From NCBI RefSeq assembly GCF_031458135.1, contig NZ_JAVDXW010000001.1, positions 372,001 to 436,000 of the forward strand: DNA of 64,000 bases, written 5' to 3'. The DNA comes from Haloactinomyces albus. GTDB lineage: Bacteria; Actinomycetota; Actinomycetes; Mycobacteriales; Pseudonocardiaceae. Position numbers and translations under genes: made by a program. This document shows, piece by piece, positions 44,033 to 52,499 of the stretch; the first letter of the stretch is position 1; each line of letters starts with the position of its first letter. The notes under the pieces are model-generated. The model was given only the letters and a program-made list of their open reading frames with translations. It was not told the origin of the DNA and did no database searches.

Positions 44033-44394
44033 CGCCGGACGTACCCGCGGTGACCCGGCCTGCGAGCACGAGACCGTGACTTCGCAAGCACCAGCGCGGA
44101 GCCCAGCGCGACCACGGCGGCGAGCGCGGCGGGGGGCAACCAGGCCATTTCGGATGCACGGCTGTGGCGCACCGCGCGTGCCAGGGTGGTGGCGCCGTCC
44201 TGGGCCTTGACGATGTAGCCGTGTGCCGCTTGCCGGGACCGGGACGGCAAGTCCGCCTTGCGGGCCAGCGCATCGATGGTCTCGCCGAGTTCTTGCCGGG
44301 CCACGTCGCGATCCGCGTGCAGGGCGTCTTCCTCGGTGCTGGGGATGCCCTGAGCAGGATGCTCGTGTCCCCCGCCCGATTGCGCGTTCGTCAT
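44029..44394 (-). CDS. DUF3618 family membrane protein
   Basis: A 121-residue protein. The DUF3618 region is DRDVARQELGETIDALARKA, a helix, followed by a helical linker and one membrane helix WLPPAALAAVVALGSALVLA, then a basic tail. The family is common in actinobacteria and usually lies beside holin-like proteins; function is unknown. It overlaps the holin-like gene upstream by ATGA and the GT2 gene downstream by ATGA. Confidence 0.85.
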   Translation of the reverse strand: MTNAQSGGGHEHPAQGIPSTEEDALHADRDVARQELGETIDALARKADLPSRSRQAAHGYIVKAQDGATTLARAVRHSRASEMAWLPPAALAAVVALGSALVLAKSRSRARRPGHRGYVRR

Positions 44395-44816
44395 TTCTTC
44401 GTCGCCTCTTTCAGCATCCGGGCATCCCACTGGGCTCCGCTGACGGCGTCTTCCGGCATGAGAGGTGTCGACTTCTTCAACTGGGAGCGCCCCACGGCAG
44501 CGATGGCACCGGCGATCAGCAGGAGCAGGGCACCTGCGATGAGTGTCGACAGCCACGCGGGCAACACGATGGTGAGAAGCAGGATGACAGCGGCGAGGAT
44601 GGTGACCGCGCCGAGTCCGCCCACCACACCGGCGGCACCGAACAGCGCGGCACCCATGCCCGCTTCCTTGCCCTTGCGCAGCAGTTCTCGTTGAGCCAGC
44701 CGCAGTTCCGTGCGGATGAGCTCGGTGAGTTGGTCACCGAGGTCGCGGACCAGTTCGGCTGTGGAGCGCTGCGATGCCGGAGTCCTGTGCGTGTCCTGGG
44801 TCTCGTCCACGGTCAT
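44391..44816 (-). CDS. Phage-holin-like (PF07332-type) membrane protein
   Basis: A 141-residue protein with an N-terminal amphipathic stretch STAELVRDLGDQLTELIRTE, LRLAQRELLRKGKEAG, then three hydrophobic segments GAALFGAAGVVGGLGAVTIL, LLLTIVLPAWLSTLIAGALL and the adjoining helix. This is the phage-holin-superfamily-3-like family, which in actinobacteria is a chromosomal stress protein, not a sign of a prophage. ATG at 44816 follows GGAGAAAGG. A candidate sigma-B-type promoter lies at 44919-44944. Confidence 0.85.
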   Translation of the reverse strand: MTVDETQDTHRTPASQRSTAELVRDLGDQLTELIRTELRLAQRELLRKGKEAGMGAALFGAAGVVGGLGAVTILAAVILLLTIVLPAWLSTLIAGALLLLIAGAIAAVGRSQLKKSTPLMPEDAVSGAQWDARMLKEATKK

Positions 44817-44918
44817 TACCTTTCTCCTCACTGGCCGATCACGTGTCCTGCCTGCCGGCCGTCGCGACCGGCACACCCCTTCTCCGCCGCCCCGGCGCGC
44901 CGTTCGCTACCCGGGTGC

Positions 44919-44944
44919 GTACCCACTGCGGATCGGGCGCATAC
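44919..44944 (-). promoter_or_regulatory. Candidate sigma-B-type promoter
   Basis: On the minus strand GTAT and GGGTAC are separated by 16 bases, matching the actinobacterial general-stress pattern GNNT-N14-16-GGGTAC. It lies 103 bases before the holin-like gene and would overlap the end region of the FAD/Fe-S gene, whose stop is at 44946. Confidence 0.4.
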
Positions 44945-44945
44945 A

Positions 44946-47900
44946 TCAGTCCGGCAATCGTGCGGCAGTGGAGAGCTTTCTGCGGAGCAGTCCGCCCAGT
45001 CCCACCACGGCCGATCCGGCCGCCACTGTGGTGACCGCGGTGGCGGCCTGCTCCGCGGTTCGATTCGCAGCGGGGCGATCCGCACCGCGCTCGGGATACG
45101 GCCCGCCGGTGTCACCGACAAGCCCCAGGTGCAGTGCCTCGGCCAGATGCATCGCGGTCCGCCCGGTGCCTGCCTGTTCGATCTGGGTGCGGCAGCTGAA
45201 GCCGTCGGCGATGATCAACGTCTCGGGTGTCGTCTTCCGCATGGCGGGCAGCAGCGCTTCCTCCGCGCACTGCATCGAGATGTCGTAGTGCCCCTTTTCG
45301 AAACCGAAGTTGCCCGCCACACCGCAGCAGCCGCCGCTGACGGGATGCACGTCGAGTCCGGCGCGCCGCATGATCTCGGTGTCGGGATCGAAGCCGACGG
45401 TCGCATGCTGGTGACAGTGGGTCTGTACCACGGCCTCACGGGACAGCTGTGGCGGCTGCCAGTCTTGCGGAGTCCGGTTGACCAGTAGTTCGGCGAGTGT
45501 GTGCGCCTGGTCCGCAAGCCGTGCCACGTCCTGGTCAGCGGGCATCATCTCCGGCGCGTCGGAACGGAACACCGCCGTGCAGGACGGTTCGAGCGTGACG
45601 ATGGGAGTTCCTGCCTCGAGCCAGGGGCGCAGCGCCTCCGACGTTCGGCGCAGTACTCGCCGTGCGGTGGCAAGCTGACCGGTGGAGATCCACGTCAGGC
45701 CGCAACACATCGTCGCCTGCGGGACCACCACGTCGAATCCGGCCGCTTCGAGCACGTGGACCGCCGCACGCCCGATATGGGGGTGGAAGTGGTTGGTGAA
45801 GGTGTCCGGCCACACCACGACGGTGCGCGGCCCGGCCGGATCGGGTTCTTCGTCGGTCCGGCGCCGCCACCATTGCTGGACGGTTTCGTCCGTGAACAGC
45901 GGGGCCTCGCGTTCCGGGGTGATACCGGCAACACGCTTGCCGAGCCGAGCCAACCCCGGAGCGTGCAGCACCGCGTTGACGAGCTTGGGGGCCTGTTCGG
46001 AGAGCCGGGCCCACAGTGGCAACCACCCCATCGAGTAGTGGGCCGCGGGCCGCACACGTCCCCGGTAGTGGTGGGCGAGGAACTCGGCCTTGTAAGTGGC
46101 CATGTCCACGTTGACCGGGCAGTCGCTCTTACAGCCCTTGCAGGCCAGGCACAGGTCCAGCGCATCGCGGACCCGCTTGGAACGCCACCCGTCGGTGACC
46201 GGCCCGTCGCCGTGCCCGTTGAGCATCTCGTAGAGCAGCCGCGCCCGGCCACGGGTGGAGTGCTCCTCCTCGCCGGTGGCCTTGTAGGACGGGCACATCA
46301 CCTGCCCCTGCTCGCTGCTGCGGCAGTTGCCGATACCGACGCACCGCATGGCGGCGCGCCCGAAGCTGCCCTCGTCGTGCGGGTAGCCGAAATACGTGTC
46401 CTGCTGCTCGGGGTGCCAGTCCGTCCCGAGCCGCAGATTCTCGTCGACGCGGTAAGACGCCACGACCTTGCCGGGATTCATCCGGTTGTCCGGGTCGAAC
46501 AATGTCTTGACCCGCTCGAAAAGGCGCACGACCTCGCTACCGAACATCCGCTCGAGCAACGGTCCGCGGGCCTGGCCATCGCCGTGCTCACCGGACAGGG
46601 ACCCTCCGTAATCGGCCACGAGGTCCGCGGCGGCTTGCACGAAACGGGTGAAATTCTCGAGCCCGTCGGCAGTGACCAGGTCGAAGGGGATGCGGACATG
46701 GACACAGCCCTGGCCGAAGTGCCCGTACAGGGAAGGTCTGCCGAGGTTGTACTCCCGGAAAAGCTCCCGCAGATCGCTCAGGTAGTCGCCGAGCCGTTCC
46801 GGGGCGACAGCGGAGTCCTCCCAGCCCGGCCAGGTGTCGGACATGTCCGGCGGACGGGCGGTGGCACCGAGCCCGGCCTCCCTGGCTGCCCAAATTTCCT
46901 GCTCCGTGGCCGTGTCGTCGGAGAAGTTCACTCGTGGGTGGTGGCGGCTCCTGCCCAACGCATCCAGCAAATGCTCGGCTTGCTCGTTCGCCGCCTCGCG
47001 AGTGGGCGCACCGAACTGCACCAGAAGCCAACCGGCCCCCTCGGGCAACATCTGTCGAGCTTCCTCGGAGAGCCGCTTCACCTTTTCGAAGTAGATGAGC
47101 CGGTCGTCGACACCCTCGAGAACGGTGGGTTCGCTGTTGTGCAGGATGTCCGGCACGGCGTGGGCCGCACCGACGATGTCGTCGTAGCCGAGCACCAGCA
47201 TCGTCGTGTACTCCAGCACCGGCATCAGCGCCAATTCGGCATGCAGCACCGTTGCGAGGGTGCCCTCGCTGCCGACCACGAGACCGGCGAGATCGAACTC
47301 CTGCTCGGGAAGCAGTGCGTCGAGGTTGTAGCCCGAAACTCGCCGGGGAATCGTCGGAAAACGCTCCCGCACGAGGTCGCCGGCCTGCTCGGCAAGCTCC
47401 GCCAGCCCTCGGTAGAGCTCCGCCCGGCGGCCTCCCTCGGCGAGGACGCGCTCGTAGTCGTCCCGACCGGTACGCCCCACCCAGCAGCGCAGGCCGTCGT
47501 AGGTGAGCATCTCCAGACCGACAACGTTCTCGTCGGTCTTGCCCGACCATTGGGCGGTGGCTCCGCAGGAGTTGTTGCCGATCATGCCGCCGAGTGCGCA
47601 GTGACTGTGCGTGGAGGGTCGCGGCCCGAACTCCAGCCCGTACGGGGCGAGCTGGGCGTTGAGATCGTCGAGCACGATGCCGGGCTCGACCACACAGGTG
47701 CGGTTGTCCGGATCGACCGAGAGCAGGCGATGGCAGTACTTGGTCCAGTCGAGCACGATCGCCGCGTTGGTGGCCTGTCCACCCAGGCTGGTGCCACCGC
47801 CGCGGGACAGCAGGGGTGCTCCGTGTTCTCGGCACACGGCGACCGCCTCGACTCCGGCATCGACGGAGTGGGGCACCACGACGCCGATGGGGACCTGCCG

Positions 47901-48059
47901 GTAGTTCGACGCATCGGTCGCATACGCTCCACGACTGCCTGCATCGAAACGCACCTCGCCGTCCACGCGGGACTCCAGATCCCGCCGGAGCGCTTCGAGC
48001 TCCACCGTGTCCTCGGAACGCCGCCGAGGTGGCTGCAACTCGACGTCGACGCTGGCCAT
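44946..48059 (-). CDS. FAD-linked and Fe-S oxidoreductase, two-domain fusion (D-2-hydroxyacid dehydrogenase-like)
   Basis: A 1037-residue fusion. The N-terminal half (about 1-560) is an FAD-binding PCMH and GlcD-like oxidase domain with RGGGTSLGGQATNAAIVLDW, GGMIGNNSCGATAQWSGKTD, LVVGSEGTLATV and GEHGDGQARGPLLERMFG. The C-terminal half is GlpC/LldE-like with CVGIGNCRS, a [4Fe-4S] motif CLACKGCKSDCPVNVD, and two CCG domains (ATMCCGLTW and GGCCGVAGNFGFEK). Such proteins oxidise D-lactate or related 2-hydroxy acids and pass electrons to the membrane. The C terminus ends in a hydrophobic helix, TAVTTVAAGSAVVGLGGLL, that could anchor it. The gene lies 70 bases after the TPP enzyme and is probably co-transcribed. 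Confidence 0.88.
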   Translation of the reverse strand: MASVDVELQPPRRRSEDTVELEALRRDLESRVDGEVRFDAGSRGAYATDASNYRQVPIGVVVPHSVDAGVEAVAVCREHGAPLLSRGGGTSLGGQATNAAIVLDWTKYCHRLLSVDPDNRTCVVEPGIVLDDLNAQLAPYGLEFGPRPSTHSHCALGGMIGNNSCGATAQWSGKTDENVVGLEMLTYDGLRCWVGRTGRDDYERVLAEGGRRAELYRGLAELAEQAGDLVRERFPTIPRRVSGYNLDALLPEQEFDLAGLVVGSEGTLATVLHAELALMPVLEYTTMLVLGYDDIVGAAHAVPDILHNSEPTVLEGVDDRLIYFEKVKRLSEEARQMLPEGAGWLLVQFGAPTREAANEQAEHLLDALGRSRHHPRVNFSDDTATEQEIWAAREAGLGATARPPDMSDTWPGWEDSAVAPERLGDYLSDLRELFREYNLGRPSLYGHFGQGCVHVRIPFDLVTADGLENFTRFVQAAADLVADYGGSLSGEHGDGQARGPLLERMFGSEVVRLFERVKTLFDPDNRMNPGKVVASYRVDENLRLGTDWHPEQQDTYFGYPHDEGSFGRAAMRCVGIGNCRSSEQGQVMCPSYKATGEEEHSTRGRARLLYEMLNGHGDGPVTDGWRSKRVRDALDLCLACKGCKSDCPVNVDMATYKAEFLAHHYRGRVRPAAHYSMGWLPLWARLSEQAPKLVNAVLHAPGLARLGKRVAGITPEREAPLFTDETVQQWWRRRTDEEPDPAGPRTVVVWPDTFTNHFHPHIGRAAVHVLEAAGFDVVVPQATMCCGLTWISTGQLATARRVLRRTSEALRPWLEAGTPIVTLEPSCTAVFRSDAPEMMPADQDVARLADQAHTLAELLVNRTPQDWQPPQLSREAVVQTHCHQHATVGFDPDTEIMRRAGLDVHPVSGGCCGVAGNFGFEKGHYDISMQCAEEALLPAMRKTTPETLIIADGFSCRTQIEQAGTGRTAMHLAEALHLGLVGDTGGPYPERGADRPAANRTAEQAATAVTTVAAGSAVVGLGGLLRRKLSTAARLPD

Positions 48060-48129
48060 GCTCACAACCTTTCTTCCACCGCCGAGCCGACCTCGACAGT
48101 GCCGAACCGGGTCCCGTGGTGCGCGAATC

Positions 48130-49926
48130 TCAACTGCGGCTGGGAAGCTTCGCGTAGAATTCGGCCATCTTCTGTCGGAATCCGGTCTTGGTGATGCCTG
48201 CGGCTTCCGGATCTCCGGAGGCGATGGCCTTGGCCGTCTTCTTGGCCTGTTCCGGCTTGATGTGGGGCGGGATCGGCGGGATCTCCGGATCCACCTTGAA
48301 CTCCAGGACCACGGGACGATCCGCGGCCAGAGCCTGCTGCCACGCCTCGGTGACCCCGTCCTGCCGATCGCAGTGGATCCCTTCCAATCCCAGCATCCTG
48401 GCGAACTCGGCATAGGGCACGTCGGGAATGTCCTGCGAGGCCTCGAACTTGGGGTCCCCGGCCATCGCGCGTTGCTCCCAGGTCACTTGGTTGAGGTCCT
48501 GATTGTTGAACACGCAGAAGATCAACGGAGCTCCGCGCATGCGGCTCAGGTAGCGCCGCACCGTGATCAGTTCGAGCATGCCGTTCATCTGGAAGGCGCC
48601 GTCACCGACGAAGGCGATGACCGGGCGGTCGGGATAGGCGAACCTGGCCGCGATCGCGTAGGGAGTACCGGGCCCCATACTGGCCAGCGTCCCGGCCAAG
48701 GAAGCATCCATCCCGTCGCGCAATGTCAGATGCCGTGCCCACCAGTTGGTGATGGACCCCGTGTCGCAGGTGAGAATGCACCTGTCCGGGAGCAAGGGGG
48801 ACAGCTCCCGGGCCGCCAGTTCGGGATTGACCGCCTGGACTTCCTGATGCGCGCGCCGTTCGAGGACGTCCTCCCATTCGCGCACGTTGCTTTCGATCGT
48901 CTCCCGCCACGAACGGTCCTGCTTGCGCTCGAGCAGCGGCAACAGTTCCCGCAAGGTCTCCTTGGCGTCCCCGACGACATGGGCGTCCATCGGATACCGT
49001 GCGCCGACCATCGTGCCGTCGTTGTCGATCTGGACCCCGCGTGCCGACCCCTCCTCCGGCAGCCATTCGGCGTAGGGAAAGCTCGACCCGACGACGAACA
49101 GCGTGTCGCAGTTCATCACCATCTCGTCGCTGGGCGCGGAACCGAGCAGACCGATCGGGCCGGTCACATGGGGCAGGTCGTCGGGAACGACGGCGCGGCC
49201 GACGAGCCCCTTGGTGATGCCCGCCCCCAGCGTGTCGGCGACGTCGAGCACCTCCTGGGTGGCCCCCTGGACTCCCTGCCCGACCAGCATGGCGACCTTG
49301 CTGCTGCTGTTGAGGACCTCGGCCGCCTTCTCCAGCTCCGTGGGGTCCGGCAGCATCCGCGGACGGCTCCAGCCGATGCTGGTGTACGTCGAGCCGTGCA
49401 TCCGCGGCGGCGAGGTGACGGCCTCTTCCTCCTGCACGTCACCGGGGAAGATCAGCGTGGCCACACCACGACGGGTCAGCGCGGTCTTGATCGCCCGATC
49501 GACCAGCATCCGCGCCTGCGCCGGTTCCATACACACCTGGACGAACTCCGAGACGTCCCTGAACAAGGTGGTCAGGTCGACCTCCTGCTGATAGTTCGAC
49601 CCCAGCGAAACCCGCTTCTGCTGGCCCACCAGCGCCAGCACGGGTTTGCGGTCGAGCTTGGCGTCGTAGAGGCCATTGAGCAGGTGCACCGCGCCGCCCC
49701 CGGACGTGCCGGTACAGCATCCGATGTTTCCGGTGAACTTCGCATGGCCGGTGGCCATGAACGCCGCCATCTCCTCGTGCCGGGCCTGCAGGAACTCCGG
49801 ATCGCCCTGCGCGCGGTTGAGCGCACCGAGGAGACCGTTGATGCCGTCGCCGGGATAGCCGTAAACGCTGTGAATGCCCCATTCCCGGATACGCTGCACC
49901 ACGAAGTCCGCGACCTGCTGTGCCAT
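48130..49926 (-). CDS. TPP-dependent pyruvate oxidase/decarboxylase-like enzyme
   Basis: A 598-residue TPP-fold enzyme of the pyruvate oxidase/acetolactate-synthase superfamily. The catalytic Glu is in FLQARHEEMAAFMATGHAKF, the middle domain starts DPTELEKAAEVLNSSSKVAM, and the TPP-Mg motif is VGDGAFQMNGMLELITVRRY followed by FNNQDLNQVTWEQ. The overall pattern fits pyruvate:quinone oxidoreductase (PoxB-like) proteins that convert pyruvate to acetate and CO2 with FAD, though membrane-binding C-terminal residues of PoxB are not obvious. ATG 49926 follows GGAGCAAGGG. It precedes the FAD/Fe-S gene. Confidence 0.85.
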   Translation of the reverse strand: MAQQVADFVVQRIREWGIHSVYGYPGDGINGLLGALNRAQGDPEFLQARHEEMAAFMATGHAKFTGNIGCCTGTSGGGAVHLLNGLYDAKLDRKPVLALVGQQKRVSLGSNYQQEVDLTTLFRDVSEFVQVCMEPAQARMLVDRAIKTALTRRGVATLIFPGDVQEEEAVTSPPRMHGSTYTSIGWSRPRMLPDPTELEKAAEVLNSSSKVAMLVGQGVQGATQEVLDVADTLGAGITKGLVGRAVVPDDLPHVTGPIGLLGSAPSDEMVMNCDTLFVVGSSFPYAEWLPEEGSARGVQIDNDGTMVGARYPMDAHVVGDAKETLRELLPLLERKQDRSWRETIESNVREWEDVLERRAHQEVQAVNPELAARELSPLLPDRCILTCDTGSITNWWARHLTLRDGMDASLAGTLASMGPGTPYAIAARFAYPDRPVIAFVGDGAFQMNGMLELITVRRYLSRMRGAPLIFCVFNNQDLNQVTWEQRAMAGDPKFEASQDIPDVPYAEFARMLGLEGIHCDRQDGVTEAWQQALAADRPVVLEFKVDPEIPPIPPHIKPEQAKKTAKAIASGDPEAAGITKTGFRQKMAEFYAKLPSRS

Positions 49927-50013
49927 GACCCTTGCTCCATCTCTCGGCTGTTGCCTCGTCACGAGCCGACTACCCGGTCCGTGCTCCGATCACACGCACG
50001 GAGATCGATTCAT

Positions 50014-50052
50014 TCGGCAGGACTCCTCGGCAGGACTCCTCGGCAGGGCTCT
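50014..50052. repeat. Three tandem 13-bp repeats
   Basis: TCGGCAGGACTCC occurs twice exactly (50014-50026, 50027-50039) and once with two changes (50040-50052). It lies in the divergent gap between the TPP enzyme and the epimerase, about 94 bases before the epimerase ATG. Confidence 0.75.
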
Positions 50053-50145
50053 CTCGGGCTCCGGTCCCGGGTGCCGAGGTTTGCCGTGGCGGTGACGGGG
50101 CATCCACGAAGCAGCCTTCGCCGACACGTTCCCGACGGAGCACTG

Positions 50146-51219
50146 ATGACCGAGCACACACAGTCCACCGGCGCACACGTCGTTGTCGCAGGCGCTACCG
50201 GCAATGTCGGCACCAGTGTCGTCGATGCCCTGAGCCGGGATCCGCACATCGCGCAGGTCACGGCTCTCTCCCGCAGGCAGGCCACGTGGTCCGCACCAAA
50301 GGTGCGCTGGGAGCACACCGATGTCCGCACCGACGATCTGGTTTCGCGCTTTCGCGGAGCCGACGCGGTCATCCACCTGGAGTGGGTGTTCCAGCCCACG
50401 CACGACCCGGTCTCGACCTGGCACAACAACGTGCACGGAAGCATGCGCGTCTTCGACGCAGCCGCCGAAGCGGGCGTGCGAAGCCTCATCTACGCCTCCT
50501 CGGTCGGGGCCTATTCGCCGGGACCGAAGACACGTGCGGTCGACGAGCAGTGGCCGACGCACGGATGGCCCGGTGCGGCCTACACCCGGGAGAAGGCCTA
50601 CCTCGAGCGGTATCTCGACGCGTTCGAGCAGCGACACGCCGACCTGCGTGTCGTCCGTATCAGGCCGGGCTTCCTGTTCAAGCAGCAGGCGGCATCCCAG
50701 CAGCGGCGCCTGTTCGCGGGTCCGTTCCTGCCGCAACGCCTGGCCCACCCGGAACTGCTGCCCATCATCCCCGACCTGCCGGGACTGCGATTTCAGACCC
50801 TGCACACGGCGGATGCCGCGGAAGCCTACCGGCTGGCCGTACACACGCCGGTACACGGCGCGTTCAACATCGCGGCCGATCCGGTCGTCGACGCGGCACA
50901 ACTCGCCGAGCTCTTCGGCGCCCGCACCGTACGCATGCCCAGCGGGCCGGTGCGCACCGCCCTGAGCATGGCGTGGACGTCGCATCTCGTACCGGCGTCA
51001 CCGCACCTGTTCGACGCGGTGCTGCGCCTTCCGATCATGGACACGACCCGAGCACGCACGGAGCTGGGCTGGGCGCCGCACCACAGTTCCCTCGACGCTC
51101 TTTCCGCGTTCGTCGAGGGGCTACGCCACCACGAAGGTGCCGACACACCGCCGCTGGCACCGGAAATACCCGGAGGTCGAGCACAGGAAATCAGAACCGG
51201 TGTCGGCCAGCATCAGTAA
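50146..51219 (+). CDS. NAD-dependent epimerase/dehydratase family protein
   Basis: A 357-residue extended SDR. The NAD site is VVVAGATGNVGTSVVDALSR, a family fingerprint, followed by DAVIHLEWVFQPTHDP, YASSVGAYSPG and the catalytic YTREKAYLERYLDAF (Tyr-x3-Lys). The C-terminal part LRFQTLHTADAAEAYRLAVH is the usual substrate-binding region. It resembles nucleoside-diphosphate-sugar epimerases and flavonol-reductase-like proteins; substrate is not visible. The ATG at 50146 follows ACGGAG. Its stop overlaps the start of the carboxylate-amine ligase by 20 bases. Confidence 0.88.
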   Translation: MTEHTQSTGAHVVVAGATGNVGTSVVDALSRDPHIAQVTALSRRQATWSAPKVRWEHTDVRTDDLVSRFRGADAVIHLEWVFQPTHDPVSTWHNNVHGSMRVFDAAAEAGVRSLIYASSVGAYSPGPKTRAVDEQWPTHGWPGAAYTREKAYLERYLDAFEQRHADLRVVRIRPGFLFKQQAASQQRRLFAGPFLPQRLAHPELLPIIPDLPGLRFQTLHTADAAEAYRLAVHTPVHGAFNIAADPVVDAAQLAELFGARTVRMPSGPVRTALSMAWTSHLVPASPHLFDAVLRLPIMDTTRARTELGWAPHHSSLDALSAFVEGLRHHEGADTPPLAPEIPGGRAQEIRTGVGQHQ

Positions 51220-52432
51220 GGGCCTCCTTTCGTTGGAGACCGCCACCGCCACGGGTCTGACGTGCGGCGTGGAAGAGGAGTTCCTCCTGGTCGATGCCAC
51301 CTCCGGCCGGACCGTTCCCTACGCCTCGGCGGTGTTGGCGCGGGCGGCCCGCCACCCTGCGCGCCCCTCCGGTGCGGCGCTGTACCCGGAACTGATGGGC
51401 ACCCAGGTCGAAACCGCCACCGGAATCTGCACCACACTCGGCGAGCTGCGTGGGCAACTGCACGAGACACGGCGTCTGCTCGGTGCCGCGGCCGAGTCCG
51501 AGCGGGCACGGTTGATCTCCTCGGGGACCCCCCTGGTCGCCGGTGATCCGCCCCCGGTCTCGGCCGGCCACCATTTCGATCGCCTCGCACGGACGTACGG
51601 GGGATTGCTCACCGACTACCAGGCCTGCGGCTGCCATGTCCATATCGGCGTTCCGGACCGAGACACCGCCGTGGCCGTGATCAACCATCTACGCCCCTGG
51701 ATACCGACCTTGCTGGCGCTGTCCGGTAACTCCCCGTTCCACGCCGGGAGCGATACCGGCTATACGAGCTGGCGCATGGTGCAGCAATCCCGGTTCCCCG
51801 GATCCGGACTGCCACCGCGATTCACCTCGGCGGCCGATTACGACGCTCGGGTGTCGACGATGATCGACTGTGGAGTGCTGATGGACACCGACACGTCCTT
51901 CTGGCTGGCTCGTCCGTCACCACGACTGCCGACCGTGGAGCTGCGGGTGGCCGATACGGCGATCACCGTCGAGGAGGCGGTGCTGCAAGCCGCGTTGAGC
52001 CGCGCTCTGGTCCGCACCGCGCTCGGCGAGCTCGCCGCGGGTGTCGCGGCTCCCGCGGTGGATCCCCAGGTCGCGGCGGCTGCCGTCTGGTCGGCAGCGC
52101 GGTACGGGCTGCGCGGCCACGGCGTGCACCCGGTGAGCGAGCATCGGGTGCCCGCCGTCGAACTCGTACGGGAACTCCTCGAACACGTCTCACCCGCGCT
52201 CGAGGAGCTCGGGGATGTCGATGCCGTGCACGGCGCGCTGACCACCCTCCTCCGGCGAGGAACCGGCGCCGAACGGCAGCGCGACGCTGCGCGGGGCGGG
52301 CCCGAGGCGGTGATCCGCATGCTCGCCGAGCAGACCCTGCCCGATTCCGCAGCCGAATTCTCGGGCTCCTCCTTCCCGGAATCCTCGAACAGGAGTCGCC
52401 GAACAAGCGCCACCCGCGCGGACCGCGGATGA
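51200..52432 (+). CDS. YbdK-type carboxylate-amine ligase (GCS2 family)
   Basis: A 410-residue GCS2-family enzyme resembling glutamate-cysteine ligase and EgtA/YbdK. Key pieces are LTCGVEEEFLLVDATSGRTV, ELMGTQVETATGICTTLGEL, CGCHVHIGVPDRDTAVAVIN, ALSGNSPFHAGSDTGYTSWR and FWLARPSPRLPTVELRVADT. The family joins glutamate or a related acid to an amine with ATP. The start is uncertain: GTG at 51200 is used, and a TTG at 51233 nearer the conserved GVEEEF is possible. It overlaps the epimerase by 20 bases and precedes the diiron protein by 67 bases, so the three are likely one operon. Confidence 0.88.
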   Translation: MSASISKGLLSLETATATGLTCGVEEEFLLVDATSGRTVPYASAVLARAARHPARPSGAALYPELMGTQVETATGICTTLGELRGQLHETRRLLGAAAESERARLISSGTPLVAGDPPPVSAGHHFDRLARTYGGLLTDYQACGCHVHIGVPDRDTAVAVINHLRPWIPTLLALSGNSPFHAGSDTGYTSWRMVQQSRFPGSGLPPRFTSAADYDARVSTMIDCGVLMDTDTSFWLARPSPRLPTVELRVADTAITVEEAVLQAALSRALVRTALGELAAGVAAPAVDPQVAAAAVWSAARYGLRGHGVHPVSEHRVPAVELVRELLEHVSPALEELGDVDAVHGALTTLLRRGTGAERQRDAARGGPEAVIRMLAEQTLPDSAAEFSGSSFPESSNRSRRTSATRADRG

Positions 52433-52499
52433 GAAAACCTTTCGCCGGGTACTCCATCGCCAGCACCACCAGGAACTCCCCAGCGCTCTCGGAGGTTCC

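Noticed and set aside
44391-44816. Prophage, suggested by the holin-like protein
   Set aside because: No integrase, terminase or structural genes nearby; this holin-like family is a normal chromosomal gene in actinobacteria.
48007-51219. A 1070-codon plus-strand open frame
   Set aside because: Its first two thirds are antisense to the TPP enzyme gene; only the last 357 codons, from 50146, are a real epimerase.
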